From: Ostrinia nubilalis
Lineage: Eukaryota > Arthropoda > Insecta > Lepidoptera > Crambidae
Length of the DNA: 64,000 nucleotides
Assembly (NCBI RefSeq): GCF_963855985.1
Contig: NC_087118.1
Span: forward strand, 8,365,001-8,429,000
Reading direction: 5' to 3'
Every line of letters begins with the position of its first letter. Within the stretch, counting starts at the first letter, position 1. Positions 1 through 10,146 of the stretch are shown here, in pieces. The notes beneath the pieces are model-generated. The model was not told the DNA's origin, did not search any database, and was given only the letters and a program-made list of their open reading frames with translations. The translations under genes and the position numbers were made by a program.

Positions 1-334
1 TTGGACTCTATTTTAAATTTACTCTTGTGAGAATGAATCTTAAATGGATGTTTGGTATGTTTTAATAATTAGAAAGAATGAAAGAAAGAAAGAAAAAAAA
101 TATTTGGCAACAAATGAAATCATCTCTATGTTCATGTTTCATACAATCATTGATATGATTTTTTCTATTTCGATGGTGGAAATATCAATTACTGTAAGGG
201 ACAAAACACGACTTTTCAGGAGAGCCAAAAAACGATTTTTTTTTTCTTTATACCTCAATATCTTTTTATGTGATGTTACGATTTAAATAGTTTCTATGGC
301 AAAGTTTCTTAGAATTTTCTGTTCTTTCATAATA

Positions 335-2454
335 CAGGGTGTTGATTTCAATACTCGCCATATTTATTTAGGTGATATATTATGACTTACATAAACGCAT
401 TATCCACCAAAAAATAAATTACAAACGAAAGTGGAATTTTTAGCGAATATTTTCCGTGCAACATCAACTTTACTATGGCTCGCAATAATGCAATATACGT
501 TTACTGTGGCACGGGCACCCATCGAGCTACGCGGATCGCTCGCTTATCATGTTGGATAAGTCTACTGAAGGATACGTAAAGTTGGTAGTGTAAATAGGTA
601 TTTTTCTTTGACTAACTAAAGTTAAAGTTCGTTTTAAATTAGTTTGCTGTTTCCTATGTGTGTGTGAGTGTATTGGAGCGCTTTCCGCCACTACCTACCG
701 CGACGGCGGGAGTATTTTCTGCACAAAATTACCAGATTCACTTCCTACATTAAAAAGGAATGTCCTTTAAGTTTAGAGTTGGGTACTTACCGATGCGACT
801 TCAGATGCGTTTCCACGTGCCCTCCCGTAACAGTAAACCATGACGTTTACGTATCTACTCACGAGCACTGTACGTATGGTTAGGCATATTCCTAACACTC
901 ACTCACTATTACCACACTCACTATCACACGTTCACACACTAACTACCTACTCAAAACCGCACGAGAAAACAATCAAAAATCGCAAATTTGCACATTCGAT
1001 GACCGAAGATCTTTGTTAACTAAAGATCCGTCCTATCATAATTAATGCTCTTATAGCAAGCTTCCAAAATACTCAAATGCAAATGATTTGTAGTAGCTCA
1101 ATCGTTATTATTAAAACGATAAGAATATCAATACATTTTGATAGTTATTTCGTGTAAGTAATGAAATTAAGTTCATTTAAAATAATCACGAACATGATGA
1201 TGAATTATTTTATGTAAGTTATGAAGAATGGAAGTTTAACCTGAACCTAACTAACAGCCTAACAGTCGTTCAGGGAATTTAAATTAAACGCCGATAGAAA
1301 TTAAATTACGTTATTATTTTAAATCAAATTTTTACAGAGATAGAACACGGTAGTAAGAAGTTTATGTACTAGAAAACATTTATCAAGCAGAGAGGAAGAG
1401 AAAAGTTGATGCCTTGTAGGCAAGAAATAAAGAAATAGCGATTGAGTACTAGGAATTCTAAATACGAGCTAGATTTCGCGGAGCGTGCGCGCAGCCTCTC
1501 AACGTGGGAAGCAAAATCGGACTGATGAATGGAGAAAATCGATGATCCACGATTGAGCGCCGATGACGCCCGAAACACGAAGATGAGCGAAGTATGTATT
1601 GTCAGTGCGAGCCCGATATCCGTGCGGCGGTATTATTGTATTTAAATGAAAGAAGTGCTAAATGATAGAAATTTTGTTTAGATACTGAAATCAATCGAGT
1701 TTAAAAACAAAATCTTGTCTTATCTCCTATCGAAAGTGAAGGAACAAGAGTTTTCCAGTGTGTTATTTCTAGGTGTTCAGTTTGCGGTAAGTTAAGTTTT
1801 ATTTTAATAATTACTATCGTAAAGACGTAAAAGTTATTAAGGTAGAGAGCTAGAAATGTAAGGAATAACGAACCTGTATGAAAGAGCATTATTGTCATCT
1901 GTTTACAGTACTTTTGAATGATAAGTAGGTACAAGCTTATGACACACATAAAAGCATGGTTTAATTTAAAAAAAAATGTAGCTTCTGTAAAAAATTTTAT
2001 TTTGCGGAAGGAAGCAAATTCGTGTAAAAGGTTTTTTTATTAAAGACCTACTTAATTAATTAGTTTTTAGAACAAAAAATAAACTCGTAACGTGATAAGG
2101 TGTAATTAACTAATTTACTCATTACATTTTTAGGGTAGATTTGGATTAAGCTCCGTCCAGTAGTCGTCGTTGAACTCACAGCTGATTGTGGCTGATAGTT
2201 GACTGACTCATGGGCGAGCGCGGGTAGTGGGGCGCGGGACGGGGGGCGCAGCGTTTGCCCGGGTCACCGGGTGAGCGCCGCGCGCCGTTTGCGTTGGGGG
2301 ACTATTCTGCACTGTAGTGGTCGATTATGGAAATCGTAGATATTTAAAATATAATTTTAAAAAAATTTGAAGTCAGTTTTTTTGCTGATTCGTGATCAGA
2401 ATAAGCTACTTAATCAACTCCCTAAATATGGCGGGTATTGAAATCAACACCCTG
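335..2454 (-). mobile_element. 2.1-kb Tc1/mariner-like element, copy 1
   Basis: The ends are inverted repeats starting CAGGGTGTTGATTTCAATA, with TA on each side. The sister copy of the host repeat at 40917 lacks the insert and shows a single TA, so boundaries and the TA duplication are read directly. A nearly identical copy lies in opposite orientation at 27204-29318. The interior is mostly AT-rich with a GC-rich patch near 2210-2300. No full DDE transposase frame is present, so this looks like a deleted, non-autonomous derivative. Strand is taken from the short coding exon at 791-841. Confidence 0.8.
791..841 (-). pseudogene. Presumed first coding exon of a transposase HTH domain
   Basis: On the minus strand an ATG at 841-839 opens 17 codons that run straight into a perfect 5' splice site GTAAGT at 790-785. 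The peptide includes YGRARGNASE, which resembles the start of the helix-turn-helix in many insect Tc1/mariner transposases (pattern YGxxxGNAxE). The same exon and splice site are kept at 28813-28863, with one residue changed (V to I). The rest of the transposase is not found. That this is a real exon is inference. Confidence 0.4.
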
Positions 2455-2855
2455 TATAAACGCCAAATTTTCGAAAAACGGGTAGTTTAAAAGATAGCAC
2501 GTCCCTTACATTAAAGAAACGAGCTTGACTGTACCTTACAATGTTGAAATTTCACAGTATGGAATGTCATGTATGTTGTAAGGTACATTTAAGAATAAAT
2601 ACGACAGTAATATTATTATAACTTGACAATTTTAACATTGAAACCTGATGTAAGTAGAGGTTGCATTCGAGTTTTCATTAACAAAACGAAGAGAAGAGAT
2701 AGAAACAAGACAACTTAGTGTTCACAAATGCAGTTGGAGGCATCAAATACACATCACCAACAAAACATTTAGTCACTGATGATGCGTACGTCTGCATTTG
2801 TGAACAAGTTGTCTTGTTTCTATCTTTTTCTGTTCATTTTTACGCAGTTAGGTTT

Positions 2856-4265
2856 TTTTTTCAATCATCGTTCGTTCGTTTTAGCCGAATGACGTCCACT
2901 GCTGGACAAAGGTCTTCCCCCAAGGATTTCCACAGCAACCGGTCCTGCGCCGCCCGCATCCAGGCACCTCCTACAACCTTCACCAGATCGTCGGTCGACC
3001 TAGTGGAGGTCTGCAGCACATTACGTCTTCCAGCTCGTGGTCGCCACTCAAGAATTTTTCTGCCCCAGCGGCCATCAGCTTTGCAAGCTACGAGCTCCAC
3101 TCACTGCCACTTGATTTTAGCGATTCTGCGTACTATGTCAGTCACTTTGGTTCTCCTGCGGATCACGTTTTTTCTGGTTCAATCACTACGAGCATAGCAC
3201 GCTCCATCGCCTTTGACCTTGAGTCTTCTTATGAGGCCCACAGTAAGCGACCACGTCTCAGATCCATAAGTTATCAAAGACTTTTGTCTTGAGACAGTGC
3301 GATATATCAGACGTGAGAATATCGCGAAGCTTCCTGAACGTTGCCAGCCGAGTTGGATTCGACGATTGACCTCTTCCTCGAAGTTGGACCTACCTAAGGC
3401 TGGTTTTAGTGTCACGCGGATCGTCAGTGCGGATCGCTCCGCACAGCCAATCTGTATGAACTGCTAGGGAGCGAGCGATTCCTGCGGACCGCATTACTCT
3501 AAAACGCTTCCTCGAAGTTTACAGATCGGCTGTGTGGAGCGGATCCGCACTGGACGGTCCGCATGACACTATAACCAGCCTAACTGGACTGTTTGTACTA
3601 GGTATATATAATTGTCAACAACTGCCGAGTGTAGAGTATCGAACCTTTAGAGTGCGAATCGAAGGTGGGTTATTTACTCACCGTTGATATTTATGCCGAA
3701 TCCGTTCAAGTCCAGAAGCAGTTCTCCAGGTGGTGAACAGTTTCGGAGTTTTCAGTTCCCCCTGTCTGCTGCTGCAACTGGTTTCGAGTCTTGATCCTGA
3801 AGACGGAACGACATTGTGGCGTTTTTGTACAAGCCTTTCAACACTTCGATGTATCGATATAGTCAATTTGACACCGTTGGAGAAACTGTAGTAGGTACTG
3901 CCCAGGTCTCGATCGAAGCTTTCTCATAGTCCACAAACGCCAGGCAAAGTGACTGACTATACTCCTCGGTCTTCTGTATAATCTGCCGTGGCGTATGTAT
4001 GTGGTGTACTAAAGCCTTTTCGGAAACCGGCTTGTTTGTGAGGCTGGAAGTCATCAAGCTTACGAGCGAGACGATTCGTAATGACTCTCGAAAACAGCTT
4101 GTAGACATGGCTCAGAAGTGAGATGGGTCTATATTTCTTCAACAAGGTTTTGTCGCCTTTTTTGAAGAAGAGTATCACCACACTTCTGTGCCATACCGTA
4201 GGCATTTTTCCTTCGAGGATGACGGAATTGAACAGCTTCTGAAGAGCCTTCAGCCCCTCGGTCAA
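2856..4265 (-). pseudogene. RTE-clade LINE fragment, decayed reverse transcriptase
   Basis: Minus-strand pieces in several frames match the C-terminal half of lepidopteran RTE polyproteins. From 4265 down come the RT fingers (KYRPISLLSHVYKL, QAGFRKGFST), then a broken palm (FVDYEKA without the usual FDS), then the C-terminal part (NRRIQLGW, YGSETW, DGRWGRKILEWRPR). At least three frameshifts and a missing FADD palm segment show it is dead. The 3' end carries a short TTCG-type tail near 2862-2880. It is 5' truncated and interrupted by the MITE at 3398. Confidence 0.85.
3398..3580. mobile_element. PIF/Harbinger-type MITE, copy 1
   Basis: A 183-bp unit with inverted ends (GGCTGGTTTTAGTGTCA / TGACACTATAACCAGCC) is flanked by TAA on both sides. 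The homologous RTE copy at about 13467 has the uninterrupted sequence CCTAACTGG, so the 3-bp TAA duplication is direct. TAA targets suit PIF/Harbinger; the family name is inferred. An equal-length copy lies at 41860-42042. Confidence 0.85.
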
Positions 4266-4716
4266 AAACCCAACTGCGTAAAAATGAACAGAAAAAAGAT
4301 AGAGACAAGACAACTTAGTGTTCATAAGTGTAGTAGGAGTAGGAGGCATTAAATGCATATCACCACCAAAAAAAGTAATTGATATCCTATATGCATATTA
4401 ACGTAAGGGCCTAATTATTATAAATCAAAAAGTTTAAAATAAAGTAAGGTTCAATGAGTTCAAAAGTTAAAACCAACAGTTTAGGGTAAGGGCTGAATTG
4501 TATTATTAAAAGGAATTTCCGTCCTTTAAATCATTTATTTCCCCAAAAGTCGTATTCAGACGACTAAAAATGTTTAAGGTAAGGGACATTTTTTTAAAGA
4601 TATCAACATTTCAAGTATACCAATCGATAGAGCCGAAAATTCTGAATCCGTTGGTATATACATATAACTCATTTTGGCCAAAATGTCCCTTACATTAATT
4701 GATACTTCCACCATCG

Positions 4717-5539
4717 ATTTTTTACACATAAAAGCAAATTCAGAACAATTTTTTGTTGTTATTCTTATTTCTAGGTATTAAAGCAATAAAAATAAGCTAT
4801 GCAAAAATGCTGTAGACAGTTGTAATGGGAGGTATTTATTAAAATATTATTCGACAGTAATTAACAATATTTAATTACTTTGTAAGCAATATAGTGGAAA
4901 TATGGCCAGCAAATTAACACAAAATTAAAGTTACAATATAATAGAACACAAAATAATATCAGCACAGAGATAATTATAAAAAATAACTTACATTCGGCGG
5001 AGAGAGCTCGATACTCAGGATAGTGAGATGTTCACTTGACGACTGCTCGTAACAGAATGCCATTTGATGATCGAGCTCTCTTTTATAGGCTCGAACAAAC
5101 AACTAAGCACGGCAAACGGAAGTGACGGTTAAAAGCAAACAATTATTTAAAGAATATCAAAATCAAACAATGCAAGCTGTCATAAAATCGATGCCTCCTA
5201 AGTAAACTATCGTATGTCTTAAAACCAAATTTTACAGTAGCGCCATTTAAAGATATTTATGTGTGCAGTTTTCCCATCTTTTGAGCTAGGGATACGATTT
5301 TTTTAAAACATATAGTCGATTTAAGGTGTATTCTCATACAATAACATTTATTTGTAAATATATTGTAGTTTTGGAGATATTGTTGTTACGGTGTTTTACG
5401 GCGGATAAAATTAGTCATAGAAATCGTAACATAACTATACAATTATTTACTTTGTCTAGCTGTAGGTAAAATATATAGTAAGAGCTACATACTCCATTGT
5501 ACGGGAACATAATCATTTATACTGCCGAACGTAACATAC
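4717..5539. other. Non-coding stretch with promoter-like segment
   Basis: This AT-rich sequence has no credible gene. On the minus strand a TATAAAA (5087-5081) is followed by about 90 bp and then a GTAAGT (4991-4986), which looks like a promoter, a short leader and a 5' splice site. GAGAGCTCGAT near 5003 and ATCGAGCTCTC near 5070 are inverted copies that could fold together. It may be a remnant LTR or element end; I cannot name it. Confidence 0.35.
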
Positions 5540-5543
5540 ATAT

Positions 5544-6039
5544 TGAAAGGGAGTTCAGGAATAATATTACGAGTGAAACAACTACGGTGTAAACAATAAG
5601 TATTTATTAATAAAAACGCCAATGATTACAAAATCGATCAATATATTGTTCTAATAAAAACGTAAATGACACGAAAATCAACCAGGCACTAATATTACTT
5701 ATTTTATATTAATATACATGAAAAAAATAACTAACCTGGGTCTGCTCGAACAGTATTTCACCACTTAAACACTTTCACAACACTTCACTTGCTCTCCTTA
5801 AAACGTCCGTTCACCACGGTAGTTGGATAGCGACTGACTGTCCGGTGCTCGAATTACAATAAAGTGAACGACCAAGTGAGTAATAGAACTTGAATGAATG
5901 AGTGAATCGACGAAGCGAGCTGCCGGATCTGACGTCAGTCGATATTCAATACTTATAAAAGTTTTAATTAATTTATTATTGTTTGAAATTATTCATAAAT
6001 TATTATTAAATACAAGCAATTTTATAAATTATCCTAACA
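5544..6039 (-). repeat. 3' LTR of G1
   Basis: The 496-bp repeat begins TG and ends CA on the plus strand. On the minus strand TTATAAGTA lies about 10-20 bp before a TGACGTCA palindrome, a plausible core promoter. This copy is uninterrupted and shows the empty site (TTAAA next to TACAAG at 6006-6016) for the Helitron found in the other LTR. Confidence 0.95.
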
Positions 6040-6075
6040 GCTCGGCCATCCTGCTAGAGCAAGTCCCTTGCTCCT
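6040..6075 (-). promoter_or_regulatory. LTR-proximal box and hairpin of G1
   Basis: Just inside the 3' LTR is CGGCCATCC (6043-6051; GGATGGCCG in element sense, where the polypurine tract should be). It is followed by a perfect 7-bp stem GAGCAAG / CTTGCTC (6057-6063 and 6067-6073) with loop TCC. The same box plus a hairpin with different stem bases occurs at 22215 and 25115. A role in plus-strand priming or packaging is inference. Confidence 0.55.
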
Positions 6076-6507
6076 AAACATCATGAGTGTTGTCATTCTT
6101 ACAAATCATAATATGAGTACATCTGTTCTTAGTATACATATATATTTTTATATATATATAAAAGCGCATTTACATTATACATAATATAAACATTTCATAA
6201 ATCATCTATTAGGTATTGATTACCTTTACCAAAGAAATTATTTCATTTTATTAAAAGAAAATAATAAAACAATAATTTGTAAAATAAAACTAATTTTACA
6301 TTACGTTTTAATAATATAATTAATAACGCAACGTGAGAATTTTAATACGGACGACGGCACACCAAGTGTAATATTCTCATAAGTAAATGATGTTATAATT
6401 TTACGACAGAACGAATAATGCCGTTGTGCTGGCGACCGTACTATAAGCTATATTATATTATTACATTACAATAATAAATATACTATATATGAATATTACA
6501 TAATCAA
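6076..6507. other. Non-coding 3' region of G1
   Basis: Between the pol stop and the hairpin the sequence is AT-rich with many stops on both strands. No envelope-like frame, signal peptide or transmembrane stretch is present. Confidence 0.7.
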
Positions 6508-9500
6508 TCATGCAATTATGGGTACAAGATTATTATTAGAATCAGAATCTGAACTTTCAAAATTCTTATCAAAGTTAAGCCACGGTTTCATTTTGTCAAC
6601 CGCTATGACGTTTTCATAACGGCGACCCTTTTTACGCGAGATGGGTGTGTCTTCCACTAGATAGCGGTCATTAGGCAGAACTTTTATGACCTTATAAGGG
6701 CCTTGGTATTTAGCGACTAATTTTTTTGATTTACCATCGCTCGGTATTTCCCTTTTTATGCTAACTAAGTCTCCGACAGAGAAGGATACACTGGTAATAC
6801 GATGAGTATCGTAATTACGTTTATCTTTTATTTGTTGATTGGATATTAGAGCTCCGGCTTCGCGCCTAACTTCGTCAAGACTTTCAGGTGCTATAGAGTC
6901 GAGCGTTTCATCAATGACTTCGCTTAATAAGTTTTCGGTATTACTTTTTAGCCGGATACCAAATAAAAGCTCAGATGGGCTTTTTCCCGTAGTCTTATGA
7001 ACGGTGGTATTTAAACCGATTTGCACGTCCGGTATGTATTCGTCCCAATTTCTATCGTCCTGACCATGACACTTTGTGGAGAGTGCATCTAAAATGCTTC
7101 GATTAAACCTCTCCACCTGACCATTGGCTCGGGGAGTAGCCACTGCGTTAAGAACGTGTTTTATTCCGAACGATTTTGTGAAAGAGCGAAAACTGTTACT
7201 CGTGAATGAAGTCCCCTGGTCCGTGATTAATCTGACCGGGGTGCCAAAGATACTAATGTGTTGTTTGAATACTCTCAATGTCGTTGAGGTTTTAGTGTCT
7301 CTTACAGCGGTAATGTTTATAAACTTAGTAAAACCGTCTATGATGACTAGTAAATAAACATTTCCTCTTTTACTGCGCACGAAGGGCCCCAAATGGTCCG
7401 CATGGATCGTATGAAAAGGGATTTCTGTTTTTTGAATAGGGTGGAGCTCTCCTTGCTGTTTTCCTGAGGTGCCTTTATGGTGAGCGCACTCTAAACAAGA
7501 GCGAACGTATTTTTTAACAAAACGCCGCATTTTTGGGAACCAAAATGTTTGTTTAATTCTTTGAAGCGTTTTTTCAAACCCGAAATGCCCGATGTCATCG
7601 TGGTTCATTTTGGTAACTTGCCATCGAACGCCCTTCGGCACAACCCAACGCATGCTTTCGTCTCCCTCGGATCCTATTAATCGATAAACCTTTCCGTTTT
7701 TGATTTTGTAGTTTTTAACGATATCTACTACCTGTTCAGTGTTATTATCGGTAAGAATTTGTTTGATACGAGCTATTTCTTGATCACCAGATTGCACGGT
7801 GGCAATCCAATCTTCTGTTTCAGTCGTTAATACGTCTAAAATGTGATCTTCTGAGACGGCTTCGTTTACCGGATTTCTACTTAATGCGTCAGCGTGCAAC
7901 ATACTAGAACCTGGACGGTATTCGATTTCACAGTCATACTCAGTAAGTTGTATCCACCAGCGTGCAATCCGGGGGATCAAATCGCGTTTAGTCATAGTCG
8001 TTCGCAAGGCATTGCAGTCAGTTATGATTTTAAACGGGATTCCGAGAAGGTAAACGCGGAATTTACTCAACGAAGCTACAACGGCAAGAGTTTCCAGCTC
8101 AAAAGAATGAAGACGTTGCTCTTCAGGGGTAGTTTTTCGACTAAAATAGGAAACTGGTTTGAATAAGCCTTCATCACCCTTCTGAAGCAAGATTCCCGCG
8201 ACACCGTGCTTTGACGCGTCCGTGTGCAATTGCGTTTCGCGTTTCGGGTCGTAGAGAGCTAAGATCGGTCTGGAAACTAAAGTCTTTTTTATGGAATTGA
8301 AGGCATTTTCCTGTTCACCTGACCATGTCCATGGACAATCCTTTTTTAAGAGATCCGTTAAAGGTTTACAGATGATTGCGAAGCCACGAACAAATCTTCT
8401 AAAAAAACTCGCGAGACCTATGAACTGTCTCAGTTCATGTTGATTATTTGGAGTCGGAAATTTGGCTACAGCGTCGGTTTTCCTTATGCCGGGTTTGATG
8501 CCCTGAGAACTTACTTCAAAGCCTAGGAATTCTATTTCCTTAAAGAAAAAATTACATTTTGCAAGATTCAAAGTTAGCCCACCACTTCTAAGGAGACCCA
8601 ACACCTCCTCTAATCTATGGAGTCCTTCTTCAAACGAGCTAGCTGGAATCAGGACATCGTCCATATAGATAAGAGCGTATTTGATCTTAGCTTCAGAAAG
8701 GATTTTGTTCATTGTCCTTTGAAACACAGACGGCGCATTTACTAACCCGAAAGGCATACGTGTATATTCATACTGTCCATCAGGTGTTATAAACGCGGTT
8801 TTATCCTGGGATGACTCTGCTATTGGGATTTGGTAATATCCTGACGCTAAATCCAGAGATATGAATAAATTGTTGCCGGCAAGTTGATCTAATTGATCTT
8901 CGACACGTGGTAATGGATAGTGGTCTTTCTTAGTGCGTTTATTAAGAGCGCGATAGTCCACACATAGCCTTTTTTCACCGGTCTTTTTCTTTACTAATAC
9001 AATGGGACTTGCATATGGGGAAGAAGATTCCCGTACGATGCCTGCATCTAGCATTTCATCTACCATACCCCGTACAAGATTCCTTTCCGGTAACGACATT
9101 CGATACGGCCTATAAACAACTGGGTCAGCATTTTCGAGTTCTATCACCATTTTACTCGCCGTAGTTAGTCCTAGGTCTTTTAATCCGGATGAAAAACAAT
9201 CATTATATTTGGATAATAAATTGAATAATTGTTGACGTTGTTCAACGGTTACATCCGCCCCGCAATGTATATTACTATCTGAGTCGGTATTATCAAATCT
9301 CACGGCGAACGAGTCTTTACGACCTAATACAGGAACAGCCCTAGTCAGTAACACATCTTTATTAAAAGTTAAATCCTGATCACCCATGTTTAATACCATT
9401 ATTTGTCCTAACCCATTTTTGATTGTATATTCGCCCGGCAGCAAATAATACTCGTGGTTAGCAAAGCCCCTGATTGATCCGCTAACGTAAACACTCCCTT

Positions 9501-10146
9501 CAAAATTATCGCACGATGCTACTGGAATAGCTTTAAATTCGCGCGATTTTAACGTAGCTTCTTCGCATACTCTCAAAAATAACTTGACGCAATCATTTTT
9601 CTCAAAAATTAATCGGCTAGGTGTTTTCGTGATGGTAATTCTTGGCAACTCCGTAAAAGTGTGTCCTAATAGTACTGGGTACTTCAAAACATGATTTTCA
9701 ACTATCAATACTTCGACGCTTTCTTTGATGCCTTGTATAGTAATATCAACCCTCGATCTACCTAGTGGTTTTACATGATGACCCCCTAAGGCTTTCATTA
9801 GCGGCAAGTTATCAGTATAAATCAGCAAATTTAATGTTTTGGCCTCATTTTCTCTGATAAGGGTGCACTGACTACCTAAGTCAACATGACAAAGGAAAGT
9901 GGCGTTATTGACCAAAATATCAAAAACATATTTGTCGTTCGACTTTTCCGATGAGTCTAATTCGCATACTTGTTTTTCGTCTTTAGTGTTATTATGAGTT
10001 TTTTGAGTTTCGTCCTGCGTATTATTTTTATACCGACCTACAGAAATCGCTATGATGTCCCGGTTTCCCACACGTGGAGCATTTGACTGGAGGTTTTTGA
10101 CATCTGAAACTCTTATGTCCAATCTCGCGGCAGTTATGACATACAA
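6508..10146 (-). CDS. pol: G1 pol polyprotein (protease, RT, RNase H, integrase)
   Basis: An open frame of 1,212 codons makes the enzymes that copy and integrate G1. Counting from 10146, the protease motif is DLGS at 89-92 (an altered DTG/DSG site). RT has YPLPR at 410 and the catalytic YMDD at 494-497. RNase H has HTDAS near 641 and D710. Integrase has a zinc site (H849, H854, C884, C887) and the triad D917, D976, E1012. A C-terminal tail follows to PWLNF. The first codon is TTG, not ATG, and the frame overlaps gag by at least 119 nt in the +1 frame, so expression by +1 (or -2) frameshift is inferred. No internal stop or frameshift is seen. Confidence 0.95.
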   Translation of the reverse strand: MYVITAARLDIRVSDVKNLQSNAPRVGNRDIIAISVGRYKNNTQDETQKTHNNTKDEKQVCELDSSEKSNDKYVFDILVNNATFLCHVDLGSQCTLIRENEAKTLNLLIYTDNLPLMKALGGHHVKPLGRSRVDITIQGIKESVEVLIVENHVLKYPVLLGHTFTELPRITITKTPSRLIFEKNDCVKLFLRVCEEATLKSREFKAIPVASCDNFEGSVYVSGSIRGFANHEYYLLPGEYTIKNGLGQIMVLNMGDQDLTFNKDVLLTRAVPVLGRKDSFAVRFDNTDSDSNIHCGADVTVEQRQQLFNLLSKYNDCFSSGLKDLGLTTASKMVIELENADPVVYRPYRMSLPERNLVRGMVDEMLDAGIVRESSSPYASPIVLVKKKTGEKRLCVDYRALNKRTKKDHYPLPRVEDQLDQLAGNNLFISLDLASGYYQIPIAESSQDKTAFITPDGQYEYTRMPFGLVNAPSVFQRTMNKILSEAKIKYALIYMDDVLIPASSFEEGLHRLEEVLGLLRSGGLTLNLAKCNFFFKEIEFLGFEVSSQGIKPGIRKTDAVAKFPTPNNQHELRQFIGLASFFRRFVRGFAIICKPLTDLLKKDCPWTWSGEQENAFNSIKKTLVSRPILALYDPKRETQLHTDASKHGVAGILLQKGDEGLFKPVSYFSRKTTPEEQRLHSFELETLAVVASLSKFRVYLLGIPFKIITDCNALRTTMTKRDLIPRIARWWIQLTEYDCEIEYRPGSSMLHADALSRNPVNEAVSEDHILDVLTTETEDWIATVQSGDQEIARIKQILTDNNTEQVVDIVKNYKIKNGKVYRLIGSEGDESMRWVVPKGVRWQVTKMNHDDIGHFGFEKTLQRIKQTFWFPKMRRFVKKYVRSCLECAHHKGTSGKQQGELHPIQKTEIPFHTIHADHLGPFVRSKRGNVYLLVIIDGFTKFINITAVRDTKTSTTLRVFKQHISIFGTPVRLITDQGTSFTSNSFRSFTKSFGIKHVLNAVATPRANGQVERFNRSILDALSTKCHGQDDRNWDEYIPDVQIGLNTTVHKTTGKSPSELLFGIRLKSNTENLLSEVIDETLDSIAPESLDEVRREAGALISNQQIKDKRNYDTHRITSVSFSVGDLVSIKREIPSDGKSKKLVAKYQGPYKVIKVLPNDRYLVEDTPISRKKGRRYENVIAVDKMKPWLNFDKNFESSDSDSNNNLVPIIA

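Larger units (their letters stand above)
2705..4362. repeat. Inverted arms around the RTE fragment
   Basis: The segment around 2827-2850 (TGTTCATTTTTACGCAGTTA) returns inverted at 4270-4293, and the GACAACTTAGTGTTCA segment near 2709 is repeated near 4302. Within the left arm, 2705-2735 and 2793-2820 pair as a hairpin of about 27 bp. The RTE fragment thus sits in the loop of a larger inverted structure. Confidence 0.6.
171..4716. mobile_element. TIR DNA transposon (composite), copy 1
   Basis: The left end CGATGGTGGAAATATCAAT (171 on) recurs inverted at the right end (to 4716). A second copy of the left end lies at 40758. The motif TGTAAGGGAC or its complement recurs in both subterminal zones (near 192, 2501, 4580 and 4684), as transposase-binding repeats often do. 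ATTT flanks both ends and may be a 4-bp target duplication. No transposase of its own is visible. The interior holds a 2.1-kb insertion, an RTE fragment and a MITE. The superfamily is not recognised. Confidence 0.6.

Noticed and set aside
668..883. 71-codon open frame on the plus strand of the 2.1-kb element
   Set aside because: It is antisense to the better-supported exon at 791-841; the matching frame in copy 2 is the same artefact.
1701..1949. 82-codon frame conserved between the two 2.1-kb copies
   Set aside because: The copies are nearly identical overall, so conservation says nothing; the peptide is low-complexity hydrophobic with no family resemblance.
6040..6507. Possible envelope gene after G1 pol
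   Set aside because: There are many stops in all frames and no signal peptide or membrane segment.
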